Assembly (NCBI RefSeq): GCF_042453785.1
Contig: NC_091669.1
Location: 17,343,001-17,407,000, forward strand
Origin: Malus domestica
Taxonomy: Eukaryota; Streptophyta; Magnoliopsida; Rosales; Rosaceae
Length of the DNA stretch: 64,000 nt
Direction: 5' to 3'
Notes under the pieces: model-generated
What the model saw: only the letters and a program-made list of their open reading frames with translations
Databases searched by the model: none
What the model was told of the DNA's origin: nothing
Program-made: the position numbers and the translations under genes
Shown: one piece after another, positions 37,853 through 47,921 of the stretch
Layout of the letters: the number at the start of each line of letters is the position of its first letter
Numbering within the stretch: the stretch's first letter is position 1

Positions 37853-38045
37853 AATGGAGGACTACAGGTGGCTGAGCAGTTGGGCATTCGGGGCGAGGAG
37901 TTGGGGAGGGAGAGACACATAGGATGGTGAGGAAGGGGGAGGACACGTGGGTTCTGACATTTGGCGGTTTCTTTTGTTTTTGCGCTTTCCAGATTGGAAT
38001 GGAAATTGGGAAAGGAAAGACAAACGGTCCGACTTCCCATGTATA

Positions 38046-38225
38046 ACCTCGGGTCTTTGCCCTTTGACTAACTATTTTATGAATATTTAATTTTATTTAT
38101 TTTTAGTTTTAAATAATATCACGCAAATCGTTTCTCCGGTCTTTACCCTTTGACTAACTATTTTAGGAATATTTAATTTAATTTATTTTTAATTTTAAAA
38201 AATATCACGTAAATTGTTTAACGTG
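38046..38225. repeat. Tandem duplication, two ~87 bp units
   Basis: CTTTGCCCTTTGACTAACTA … AATATCACGCAAATCGTTT recurs as CTTTACCCTTTGACTAACTA … AATATCACGTAAATTGTTT starting near 38138. Confidence 0.8.
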
Positions 38226-38665
38226 ATTAACGTGTTTATTTTATATTGTTGATACGTTATATAATTTATAAATTTAATTTAAAAAATTAATATGTTTAAC
38301 ATTATTCTCAAATGTCAAAAGCCTAACATTATTCTTTAATTTTTAAACATTTCAAATTTCAAATTTTAAATTTCAAGTTTCAAACTTTAGTATGCACAAT
38401 ACATAACAGTTTCAAACTTCAGTATGCTTACTAAAGTCCGTGAACTTTAGCTAATAGGAAGTACATAAGATGTTTTTAATTTTTGGGTGTCGATCCAATA
38501 CTTCGTGAATTTAAATGCAGAGTTAAAATGAAAGTGATAAAAGAAAGGTACGCTAAGGAGATTCTATATTATCTATCACCTCATGTTTAATTTTATGTTG
38601 CATTAATTAAACATAACGTGTTAATTTAAATTTTTCTCAAACTTTGATGATATTTTATTATTCTA

Positions 38666-38834
38666 AGTAATATTAGAGATAATAAATTTGTAGATAAAAT
38701 TTTGTACACTAAATGACATAGAAGTTGATTATTAGATTATTATTTAAGCATTGATGAACATGCTCATTTTCTAATAGTGACGCATCCTTTAATTTGCAAA
38801 TTGTATCTACAAATTTAGTTTATCTAGCATTACT
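38666..38834. mobile_element. MITE with ~40 bp terminal inverted repeats
   Basis: The left end AGTAATATTAGAGATAATAA with ATTTGTAGATAAAATT and the right end AATTGTATCTACAAATTTAG with TTTATCTAGCATTACT are imperfect inverted repeats. About 169 bp, AT-rich, non-coding. Flanking TA/CTA may be the target duplication. Confidence 0.7.
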
Positions 38835-39142
38835 CTATTATTCTTCCCTTTATTTCTAACAAAAAGGATGGCAATCTAGTATCATAAGAAAACATGACAA
38901 TCTAGAGTTCCACATTTGTCCTCTAAATTTTTTATTTGTTCGAGCAATCTTGACTCTCTTGAGCTTTCAAAATGTTCTAATCTTCACTTATATGATACAA
39001 ATAGATGATAAGTGTAGCACTGCCCTATCACTTATTCAATTATATTTTTTGGAAAATAGTCGAATGTTAAAATGTCGAGAGCCATTTTTGGGGTAGTGTA
39101 ATCACATATTGCATTGTTTCTCTCCATACGTATTGGTGCGAG

Positions 39143-39310
39143 AGAAATGCTAAAAAGACTCTTAAAGTTAGATTCTTTATAGAACTTCTATAACATCACA
39201 ATTTATCACAATTTCAGTGTAAACATTGTAAAGTATTGTGTAAAAAAATATGAGGTGACAAAGAATTTATAAAGAGCGTTAATTTTGAAACAGTTTCCTT
39301 AACATTTTTC
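39143..39310. mobile_element. MITE-like element with ~40 bp imperfect inverted repeats
   Basis: GAAATGCTAAAAAGACTC with TTAAAGTTAGATTCTTTATA on the left mirrors TTTATAAAGAGCGTTAATTT and CAGTTTCCTTAACATTTTTC on the right. About 168 bp. Confidence 0.6.
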
Positions 39311-39427
39311 TTGTTGCATTGGACAAATACAAAAGGTGAGTACTCAATAGTGAGTATCCAAGTTGATACAATTAGTAATATGTCTAGTATTTTTTAAAAT
39401 AATAAAACATGTGTCATCTTGAGTATC

Positions 39428-39536
39428 TTAACACTTATTTTTAACATTCACGTATCTTTATTAATTTTCTTTAATTTATATTATCTGACAATTGAAATTA
39501 AGAAAGATGTGAAAAGTAAAAAAATGAGTGTGTGAA
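39428..39536. mobile_element. Short MITE-like inverted repeat
   Basis: AACACTTATTTTTAACATTC on the left and GTGAAAAGTAAAAAAATGAG on the right are imperfect inverted repeats around an AT-rich core. The ends resemble those of the element at 45876-46002. Confidence 0.4.
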
Positions 39537-40278
39537 AAGTAGAAAATCAAACTAATATAAATAATATTTGAGCAAAAAAATAAACTTACAGGAACTTATT
39601 TGGACGGCCTTGGAACTAGAAATCTTCAAGTTGGTAAGTAATCTAACCTAAAAAATGAGGGTGCATCAATGTGGTGTATGCTAAACTCTTTCGACGATCA
39701 AATCAGTGATTGGAATTGAACTAAATCGTTCCTTGGATAGTTGGGTTGCCACTGGCGTAGATTCCAAATTATTGCAGAAGTTCGTCTGATTGCCTCCTCC
39801 TCCGTTGAATGAAGCTGGGTTCCCCGTTCTGCAAATCAAGTTGCTCACATGGCAGCTACTTTGACCGATTCGAGGGTGTGCAATCTCTCTTGGCCAGCTA
39901 CGCCTCCTCCCTCACTGGTCTTGGTTCTCTCTCGCGACGAGCTCCCATGCCCCCTGTAGGCTTTACTTTGGCGGAGGTCTGACAGCTAAGTTCTATCAGC
40001 CTCCCCTTGGTTTGGTCACCACTAGGGTGCTTGAAGTGTGTGTTTGTTTTTAGGTAGGGTTTCATGTCTCCTAGTTTGTATCGGCATCACTGTTCTTTGT
40101 AGTTGGCGCGTTCACTTGGGTTTTTCCGGACCTTCTTGTCTTTGTTGTGCCTGTTTTGGGCTTGAAGATCCTTCTGGTCGACTAATGATTGTAAACTCCT
40201 TGTTACTAATCGCTCATGAGAGAAATGAACCATACTTTTTTTTATACAATGGTATATTATATGCAATCGAACTCGTTA

Positions 40279-40560
40279 TCAAATTTGTTTTATCAAGAAA
40301 GAAATACACACATAGGCCAAAGCGTCAACAACAAAATTCGCCATTGTGAAGATATGGTTCAAACTAATGGTTTGAAAATTTGAGGCAAAACCCTTGATAT
40401 CACTAACAATTTGGTTAAGATGCCAAGAAGGCTTCCACTCACCTCGAGCCAACTGGATCACTAGCCTGGAGTTGCCCTTCCACCATTAAATTTTGAATAC
40501 CCTTTCTGCTAGCAAGCATCAATCCTTCCACTTAGGCAGTAGATTTCGCAACAAAGATAG
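40279..40560 (-). pseudogene. RNase H-like (RVT_3) fragment from a LINE-type retroelement
   Basis: The minus strand reads an RVT_3-type sequence: LMLASRKGIQNLMVEG, then a frameshift, then LARGEWKPSWHLNQIVSDIK, FASNFQTISLNHIFTMANFV and VDALAYV. The pattern (alternate strand, W-x-L, I-xx-DI, F, F-x-H-x-x-x-x-N-xx-VDALA) is that of the RNase H domain found behind plant non-LTR reverse transcriptases. It holds stops and frameshifts and has no upstream RT, so it is a relic, about 380 bp upstream of CHMP1. Confidence 0.7.
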
Positions 40561-40938
40561 TGACACCATCCAAGTTTAACTTCCCCGCTTCAATTTTCTC
40601 AAAACAAAAAATCCTTGATATGCTATCAGCGAAACTCAAACATAAACCTATTACTCATAAGTTACGAAAAATATCACTAAATTGTGATATGTTAACCATA
40701 AATTTCAAATTTTGTGAAAACATAATTCCAAGCGAAGCCCAAAATATCGCACATAAGGGCCCAAAAAAGCAAGCTAGGAAACGTCGGCCTCGCCCTCTAC
40801 CGACTTCTCCGAGACACGGAAGCGAAACGCGTGTATCGAAGTCCAAAAACGCACAAAAGCTCGGATCTTTCTTCCTCCGATCAGAAAACCAAAACCCTAG
40901 AAAATTAAATTCCCCAAAAAAAATCCCCAAATTCCGCC

Positions 40939-41550
40939 ATGGGAAACACCGAGAAGCTGATGAACCAGATCATGGAGCTCAAATTCACCTCCAAGTCGCT
41001 CCAGCGCCAGTCCAGGAAGTGCGAGAAGGAGGAGAAAGCCGAGAAGCTCAAGATCAAGAAGGCAATGGAGAAGGGAAACGTCGACGGCGCCCGGATCTAC
41101 GCCGAGAACGCGATCCGGAAGCGCACTGAGCAGATGAACTACCTCCGCCTCGCCTCGCGGCTCGACGCCGTGGTGGCGCGGCTTGATACCCAGGCCAAGA
41201 TGTTCACCATCAACAAGTCAATGGGCAATATCGTCAAATCGCTCGAGTCGTCGCTGGCCACTGGAAACCTCCAGAAGATGTCGGAGACCATGGACTCGTT
41301 CGAGAAGCAGTTTGTGAACATGGAGGTCCAGGCCGAGTTCATGGAGACCGCCATGGCTGGCTCCACCTCGCTTTCGACACCGGAAGGTGAGGTCAATAGC
41401 TTGATGCAACAGGTTGCGGATGACTATGGGCTTGAGGTGTCTGTCGGCCTGCCTCAGGCAGCTGCACATGCCGTGCCTGCCAAGGAAACCGAGAAGGTCG
41501 ATGAGGACGACCTCTCCAGGAGGCTTGCGGAGCTCAAGGCTAGAGGTTAA
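40939..41550 (+). CDS. CHMP1: ESCRT-III-related protein CHMP1
   Basis: Intronless 203-codon frame with start context GCCATGGG. Begins [20 protein letters not shown], then Lys-rich helices ([40 protein letters not shown]). The core includes [20 protein letters not shown] and [20 protein letters not shown]. The C-terminal MIT-interacting motif is [16 protein letters not shown]. Length and motif order match plant CHMP1A/B exactly. CHMP1 acts at multivesicular endosomes with LIP5/SKD1 in sorting plasma-membrane cargo (including auxin carriers) and autophagic degradation. The gene lies tail-away from the anoctamin gene and upstream of a jacalin lectin, the Arabidopsis order. High GC and absence of introns are normal for the family. 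Confidence 0.97.
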   Translation: MGNTEKLMNQIMELKFTSKSLQRQSRKCEKEEKAEKLKIKKAMEKGNVDGARIYAENAIRKRTEQMNYLRLASRLDAVVARLDTQAKMFTINKSMGNIVKSLESSLATGNLQKMSETMDSFEKQFVNMEVQAEFMETAMAGSTSLSTPEGEVNSLMQQVADDYGLEVSVGLPQAAAHAVPAKETEKVDEDDLSRRLAELKARG

Positions 41551-41981
41551 ATTAGGAAAGCGGTCAGCTTGCATTGCGAATTCGATATATATGATATGCT
41601 ATGTGTTTGTAGTGATTGCCAATTATGAGTTATGACTCATGTTGGAACAATTTATAACTTGATATTTGTGTATATTTGACAAATTTGAATTCGCTATGAT
41701 ATATGACTACGTGGGCTTTCGTTGCATTCGAGTCACATTGTTTGCATTTATTTTGTTTTGTATGTATAATAGATATATGCATGTGTGCCTGTCGTTATTG
41801 GGGAAAGAGCTTGTAACTTTTCTTGATTGAGTGGATTTGACCGATTGGGACTGGTTGGATATTGCTGCTTTTGCTGTTTCGCTCTGAGATGAACACCATT
41901 TGGTTGTGAGTGCTATTTGGAATGTGAAATATGAATACATTTGTGTATGGACATAACTATTTCGACACAGGATTAGTGATT

Positions 41982-42544
41982 GTTGTACATGGGCGCCAGT
42001 GTTTTTAGGTGTGCATGGTGATTTCTGTTGATTGGAATTAGGATTAATATTTCTGTGAAGTATAGGTATGTTAGTTGGCTGAATTTTCTTTTAATGTTCT
42101 TATGCGCGCTTCACGCTTTTTGAGCAAGGATGTGATTTGATGTCTGTGTGCTCTATTTGTGAGTGGGGTTTTTGCATCTGATCTTGAACTTTGAATGGCT
42201 TGATTAGGGCTTGTAAAAAGCTTCTGTGTAATTGTGCGTTACGGTCAGAGAAATTTCTGTTGTTTCATATATGTATTTGATGCCTTGAAAATTTTCTTTC
42301 CTTTTATTTTGAAGCCACCTATCTTACTTTATGGCATGCATATGAGGTGCAACATGTGCTGTTAAGTTTCAAGACAATATACCTGCTGAAAAAAGAAGTT
42401 TCAAGACAATGTTGGTGAATTGTATGGTAATTAATAATGTTTCAAAACAGTGTTTTCATACAACTCTGTGCCTCTTGTCTTTGGATGCTGATGTCTTGCA
42501 ATAATTTTTCTGAGTGCACCTTTTTTTGTTTTGTGTATGTGCAT
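41982..42544. repeat. Segment A of a direct duplication (copy B at 46171-46740)
   Basis: Starts GTTGTACATGGGCGCCAGTG and ends TTTGTTTTGTGTATGTGCAT, downstream of CHMP1 (stop at 41550). It aligns along its length with 46171-46740, with roughly 10-12% differences and small indels. Confidence 0.9.
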
Positions 42545-43479
42545 GAAACTGTTGTATGGTGTGCTGCTAATTGCAGACAACGTGTCTCTTTGATAATTGC
42601 TTCATTTTCAAGCATTTGGTACTTATTTTTTTGGGTAGAAAACATGGGAGTTATGCTATTCAAGTTCTTATTAGCAGTACTCTTGCTGATCTTATGTACC
42701 ATTTTGAGAATGGTTAAGCAATTTTTCACGTTGATGCCAACATGCTGTTAGAATAAGTAATAGTCATGGCTATATAACTGGTTTGTTGTCGGATCAGTGT
42801 TTTACAACGATAACTTGAAATGAGATCCGGATGTTCTCATCGAGTGTACTGAATGGCTAATTCTGTTTTTGTTTTATTGCTTCACATAGTCTGTGGTTTA
42901 TGATTAAAAGATGTTATGAATGCTTGCGTTCCAGTAAAGAAAAGCAATTTTCAGCAATCTGTGTGTTTTATTTAGGTCCATTTTCTAAACCGGAGTCAGT
43001 CATAAACTTCTTGTAATCTTTATGTAGTTGATAAAGAATGTGAGTCATATGATTTCTTTGATCACGGTTTACAGCTAAATATCTGATGGATTTTTAAACC
43101 TCACTTGTTAGAATAATATTTGTTAGGCAGCCAACATGCGACACATATTGTATGAACTTGGCATTTTAGTACTTGCAGAAGTTATTTAAATAAATCACAA
43201 GAATATAGTGATTTCTTGCGTTTATTTTCTGTGATTGCGGTGGTTCATGTGCTGTCGGGGTTTTGAGATTATGGAATTTGGAATATCGTTACCTTGTTAA
43301 ATGTTATTGTTAGAACACTACTTGCTATGATGATCATGAATTGAATTGAATGAAGTTTTGTAAAGGCTGATAGGACTTGGGTCTGTTTAGTAGTGCATCT
43401 AACTAAAAGTGTTTGTAACAATGTTTGGTCGAGAAAGTTAAAACGCTTGCTTTTACAGATGCACTTCAAGTTCTTTTCA
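42545..43479. other. Intergenic region between CHMP1 and the lectin
   Basis: AT-rich, no coding region or RNA gene seen. Some spliced 3' UTR of CHMP1 might lie here; no evidence either way. Confidence 0.4.
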
Positions 43480-43692
43480 GAAAGCACTTGGATTGGATAC
43501 AACACAACACAACAAAGCCTTTTCCCACTAGGTGGGGTCGGCTGTGGGGGGATGTAACACGAGGACTTCTCAGACGGTCACCCATTCTAGTACCTACTCT
43601 CGTCCAAACTCACTTAACTTCGGAGTTTGGATGGGATCCGGTGCATGTGAGTTGGTATGATCGTATGTAAGGAAAGCACTTGGATTGAATAC
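43480..43692 (-). mobile_element. 5S rRNA-derived SINE-like insertion (43501-43671) with 21 bp target duplication
   Basis: On the minus strand, about 43550-43668 is a full-length but mutated 5S rRNA sequence. Recognisable blocks are CGATCATACCA, GCACCGGATCCCAT, CTCCGAAGTTAAG, GATGGGTGACC (here GAATGGGTGACC) and AGTCCTCGTGTTACATCC. It runs directly into AGCCGACCCCACCTAGTGGG, AAAAGGCTTTG and a TTGTGTTGTG-type tail. The flanks GAAAGCACTTGGATTGGATAC (43480-43500) and GAAAGCACTTGGATTGAATAC (43672-43692) form a 21 bp duplication with one mismatch, as left by LINE-assisted retroposition. The tail resembles that of some plant SINEs. Not a functional 5S gene: many core changes. Confidence 0.85.
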
Positions 43693-43939
43693 TCACTAAA
43701 AATTTCCAGTATGTTTTTGCTTCTAGTAAAAGCGCTTGAGATCAGAAGTGTATTTTGGGAAACGTTTTCAAGGGAGACCTTAAAAGTGAAGCATGTTTTC
43801 ATATCGTTGTACAGAAAACACATTACAGGTTATTTGGATAGCATAAGTATACATCAAAACAAGCACAAGCAGAAACACACTAGCTTATGCATTCAAAATC
43901 CTTTAGCTATGAATTATATATATTTCAACTTGAAGCAGT

Positions 43940-45775
43940 CTAGTCGTTGCAGTTTATCTGGGCTCCGCAGGTAACCGAGCACCCGAGCCTTCTGAAACTC
44001 TTCTGAACTCTGACAGAGAGTCTTGCTGGGGCAGGGGATACATGAAATCCAATGGCATCTATGTATAAACCATCTCTTCCCTTCAAGCCAACAATTTTGC
44101 CTCCATCCAGAGTGTAAGTAAACGGTGTGCCTTGATCCCTTCCAAATGGTCCGAATGTTCTTCGATTGCTCTGAAATTTAAGCGAACGGATGATAGGGGA
44201 ATAGATGCCGGCATCCACCATCGTACAATAGTGCCCGGTCACACTGACTATGTACTCATCGGGGTACAGCAGCTTTATCTGCAAGGCATGAAAAAGATAA
44301 GGTATGAATGAGGTCTTAAGTTCAAATCTCCAAGACAGTAGTTGTTGAAATAAAATGAAAACTAGGAGCTACGAAGCAGACCTCCGCGGTTTGAGTGCCT
44401 CCGTGACCTCCATGCATTTCAGCTTTGAAGGGCTTGCCGTTTTTATCATACACCACGGTGATGGAGTCGATGCATTCGCCATAAACAAGCGTGATTTCTC
44501 TCACGCCATTGTAGATGCCGTCGTCCCAAGGAGTTCCACCATTTCCTCCCCATGGTCCTACTTCCATGATCTTCCTCTTCCCGCCTGCTTGCTCCTTGCC
44601 ATCTTCCTACATAAAAAGTTAAAAACCAGTTTCCTTGTTTAAACGTACCTTAAATGCTATTTTCTTGTTCAAAGCTTGTGTTGATACACAGTTTTAATAG
44701 GTAAATAGAATTGACGATTAAGTGCACAACAACTGAGTAATGGTGGATACAACGTTCCTTTCAACTCATTGTCTCTCGGGTTCAAACTTTTCCCTATTCT
44801 GTTGACGTAGATTAGACTAGTAATATCACTTCTAATAAATAAATTAAAAAAAAACAGGAGTAAGGTATGATTTGGGATTGAGGTGATTATAAAAAAAGTT
44901 GGTACGAAAAAAAATTAGGAGTTTTTTGTGTTGGGTAAACACTCCAAATCAAATTTTTTTTTTCAAAATTTCGGATGAAAAAAAAGCTAAAAGGTGGAAG
45001 AGGCAGCTTAAAAAAAAAAAGACTTATTTTGGAAGCTACCCCAATATTGCCCTCCTTTCTCCTTTCTCATGGCAGCTCCGCGCTGAGCCACCACATCGTC
45101 TCGCTGACTTCCTCCATCTACAGCCTCCTCACTCTCAACCCTCCGCCACCTGCGCCCACCACCCCGTCGACACCCCTTTCTCGATTCACTTCCAGGTCCA
45201 TTTTCCCGAGTCCCTTGTCCCAGCCCAAGTCGAGTTCGAACCCAAGTCGCTATTGGCCGACCCGAGACCGATGTGAGGAATGCGGCGGACTTTTGAGGAG
45301 TGCAACGCCGTCCGGGTAGAGATAGAAGGCCTCGGGGTGACGATTGTCGAGCGTGACATGTCAATGGATCACGGGTTCGGAGAAGAGTTGAGCGACTTGA
45401 TGAAAGGGAAAGGGAAGGAGGCAGCGGTGCCGTCGCGGGTGTTTGTGAAGAGGAGATATATAGGCAGCTCTGAGGAAGTGCTGAAGATTTTGGAGGGGGG
45501 TTTGCTGGGTGAGATTCTTGTTAGGTGTCCAAAGAAAAACGCTGGGTCTGTGTGTGAAGGGTGTGGGGAGGCAAGGTTATTACCAAACGCTATCATAGTG
45601 TTTTTTTTTAGAAAAGCATTTTTATAAAAAAAAATTATCAAACTTTCTGCTACTTGATTTCACAGTTGCTTATTCTCATAGCATAACAGAAGCAGCTCTT
45701 TTTCAAAGCACATCAATATCAAACCAAATGTGGAAAAGAAGAGATTAATGCTTACCTTGGTGTTTAATGGAACCA
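43940..45775 (-). CDS. Jacalin-related (mannose-binding type) lectin, At1g73040-like
   Basis: Three coding exons: 45755-45775 (MVPLNTK), 44382-44606 and 43940-44278, giving 194 residues. A single jacalin domain spans about residues 22-170: VGPWGGNGGTPWDDGIY, ITLVYGECIDSITVVYD, then IKLLYPDEYIVSVTGHY, SLKFQSNRRTFGPFGRDQGT and the C-terminal GRDGLYIDAIGFHVSP that forms the sugar site. No signal peptide, so a cytosolic lectin of the beta-prism fold is expected. Such lectins are often stress- or defence-induced. Intron 1 (about 1.15 kb) contains a broken glutaredoxin-like sequence on the other strand. Position next to CHMP1 matches Arabidopsis. After the domain the C-terminal ~25 residues (SFRRLGCSVTCGAQINCND) are unusual and may be a divergent tail. 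Confidence 0.9.
45069..45590 (+). pseudogene. Broken glutaredoxin-domain protein copy (At5g39865/At3g57070-type) inside lectin intron 1
   Basis: One frame reads HHIVSLTSSIYSLLTLNPPP, the Ser/Thr/Pro N-terminus of this family. The frame then changes near 45270, and the glutaredoxin part reads MRRTFEECNAVRVEIEGLGV, VERDMSMDHGFGEELSDLM, VPSRVFVKRRYIGSSEEVLK and AGSVCEGCGEARLLPN. The active-site strand before MRRTF (normally about VVIYTTTLRG) is missing, and the long spacer between N-terminus and domain is largely deleted. After LLPN the frame runs into AT-rich DNA, so the last zinc-knuckle-like end is lost. No introns are visible, consistent with a retrocopy or fragment capture. It lies antisense in the lectin's first intron. 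Confidence 0.8.
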
Positions 45776-45875
45776 TGATAAACAAAATGATAAACACAGA
45801 GATGAAGTAAATGAAGTAAGAAAACAAGGCTTTTTATCGAGAGTGTACACACACACACATATATATGGATGTGAT

Positions 45876-46002
45876 ATCCACACATCTTTTTTTACTTTTC
45901 CCACACCCTTTTGGTTTTCTGCTGTCGGATCAGATGAATTGAAGAATATTAACGGACAGAAATTAACAAGGGTGTGTGAGAAGTAAAAAGAAGTGTGTGG
46001 AT
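45876..46002. mobile_element. MITE with ~35 bp terminal inverted repeats
   Basis: ATCCACACATCTTTTTTTAC followed by TTTTCCCACACCCTT on the left mirrors AAGGGTGTGTGAGAAGTAAA followed by AAGAAGTGTGTGGAT on the right. The core is about 57 bp. It lies about 100 bp upstream of the lectin ATG on the minus strand, in the lectin's likely promoter, next to CA, TA and TG microsatellites. Confidence 0.8.
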
Positions 46003-46012
46003 AGCATATTCC

Positions 46013-46043
<31 letters not shown>

Positions 46044-46170
46044 AAATATACATATATATGTATGGTTGTTGGATAATTGGTGAGTGGTAAGGATGGGGTA
46101 AGTATCTGATTCTATTCAAACATTATGCATGAACTGAGAATCATGCTTTTGCTTTATACATTTGAGGACA

Positions 46171-46740
46171 GTTGTACATGGGTGCCAGTGTTTTTAGGTC
46201 TAGGGTACATGATGATTTCTGTTGATTGGAATTGGGATTAATGTTTCTGTGAAGTATAGGTATGTTAGTTGGCCGAATTCGCTTTTAGTGTTCTTATGCG
46301 CACTTCAGGCTTTTCTAACAAGACGTGATTTGATGTATGTGCTTGGGGTTTTTGCATCCGATCCTGAACTTTGAATTGCTTGATTATGGCTTGTAAAATG
46401 CTTTTGTGTAATTGTGCATTACAGTCGGAGAAAATTCTGGTTGTTTCATATATGTGTTTGATGCCTTGAAAATTTTCTTTCCTTTTATTTTGAAGCCACC
46501 TATCTTACTTGATGGCATGCATAAAAGAGGTGCAACACGTGCTGTTAAGTTTCAATACAATATACCCGCAGAAAAAAGAAGTTTCAAGACAATGTGGGTG
46601 AATTTTATGGTAATTAATTACGGCTTAAAACAATCTGGCGTTCAACGAGACAGTGTTTTCAGGGAACGCTGTGCCTCGTCTATGGATGTTGATGTCTTCC
46701 ACTATTTTTTCTGAGACTTTTTTGTTTTGTGTATGTGCAT
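46171..46740. repeat. Segment B of the direct duplication (copy A at 41982-42544)
   Basis: GTTGTACATGGGTGCCAGTG … TTTGTTTTGTGTATGTGCAT, same orientation as copy A, 4.19 kb away. Its homology ends just where the Copia LTR begins (46743), so the rest of the duplicated block was displaced by that insertion. Confidence 0.9.
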
Positions 46741-46742
46741 CA

Positions 46743-47200
46743 TGTAAGATTACAAGCTGTTAGGTTGTCCTTAATGTTTTAGGATAACAGAATCGAGAGA
46801 AGTTCCAATTGGTTTTGGAAAAGAACTTAGTGTTGGAATGTTATAAAGTCTCATAATTCTTTATGGTTTATATAGTTTGAATCCTAGTCCAATTCTAATA
46901 CAGAATGGACAGAGGAGTACTATATATATGGTTCAAACCACTGCTCTTGTGATTCACCAGCTTGTTTTGTTATAAGACCTATTGATTAGAAGAGCTATTA
47001 TCATCGCAAAAGAGGAGAAGGTTTTGAGCACAGAGGTTGCAATGGCTTCTTCATCAGGATCGAATAATGCAGGCATGTTTTAAAGGCTTTGGTTCTTAAG
47101 TGTGTTCAACGAAAGGTTTACATTAGTTGTGATTCAATTGGATGAATTCTTGTTCCTTGGAGAAGATGTTACAAACTTGTTCTTACATGTGGTATCAGAG
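46743..47200 (+). mobile_element. Copia-type LTR (46743-47187) plus primer-binding site, 5' fragment
   Basis: Starts TGTAAGATTACAAGCTG and ends TTGTTCTTACA, with perfect 6 bp terminal inverted repeats (TGTAAG/CTTACA). A TATA-like ACTATATATATGG lies at 46918. TGGTATCAGAGTC at 47189-47201 is a tRNA-iMet primer-binding site. No gag-pol of this element follows before unrelated sequence, so it is a truncated copy. Confidence 0.8.
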
Positions 47201-47488
47201 TCATTACTTGTGATTCAGTTTTCATCATGTTCTTCGAAGAGGGTTCTCCCTCATCATCTTCGATAGACCTATTTCTTTTTTGTTGCTTGTCTAAAAAATG
47301 ATTTTGAGTCAAGATAGATGCTGAATTTGCCAAATCTCAAAAGTTAACTACGAAGAGGTATGTATTTTTGAAATTCAAATTCTTTCAAATTATACAGAAT
47401 GTTTAGAGTGGGTTTATATGAATTTAATGTTGGAAATTGATTCCTTAAATCATGATAAAGGATTAGAACATTAACAAGATTCATACTC

Positions 47489-47627
47489 ATTTAGAATAAT
47501 TTAAAGTGCACATATTGTCTTTATAAGATGCTTCCGCTAACATATCAGATCGTCTTTATTTAGAATAATTTAAAATGCACAAATTGTCTTTATAAGATGC
47601 TTCCGCTAACATATCAGATTGTCTCTC
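47489..47627. repeat. Tandem duplication, two 69 bp units, then (TA)n
   Basis: ATTTAGAATAATTTAAAGTG … CGCTAACATATCAGATCGTC is repeated immediately with few changes. A (TA)n tract follows to 47650. Confidence 0.85.
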
Positions 47628-47650
47628 TATATATATATATATATATATAT

Positions 47651-47921
47651 GGAGCGGAATTAGTGATTATGATGATGAAGAGGGCAATGATGATGCAAAT
47701 CATGTGAATTGGAGATTTAATGTGGTGGATAGCCAAGATTGAATAAACCATGAAACCAACTATTTTAAATGAATAAGAAAAACCGGATGAAGGAGTTATC
47801 TGTGTTTACCTTGAATTTGAGATATTCGATGAATTGACTGTGAGTAAGAATTATATGTCATTCAAAATTAGTAGTTATGAAAATATTCATAATGAAAATA
47901 ATGAATTCAAAATAATGGTGC
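47651..47921 (-). repeat. Left arm of a ~270 bp inverted repeat flanking the pararetrovirus
   Basis: GTGATTATGATGATGAAGAG, ATCATGTGAATTGGAGATTT, ATGAAACCAACTATTTTAAA and TTCATAATGAAAATAATGAA are the reverse complement of 55680-55957, with about 8-10% divergence. The arm meets a (TA)n tract where the other arm continues into a primer-binding site. Confidence 0.85.

Noticed and set aside
40038..40349. 103-codon Cys/Leu-rich ORF before CHMP1
   Set aside because: No domain recognised. Adjacent sequence is LINE relic, so it is probably decayed retroelement or chance.
43550..43668. Functional 5S rRNA gene
   Set aside because: Many substitutions in conserved 5S positions, single copy, fused to a SINE-like tail and flanked by a target duplication.
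45280..45627. Working glutaredoxin gene
   Set aside because: It contains the C-terminal half of the domain only, lacks the active-site strand, and the N-terminus is in another frame.
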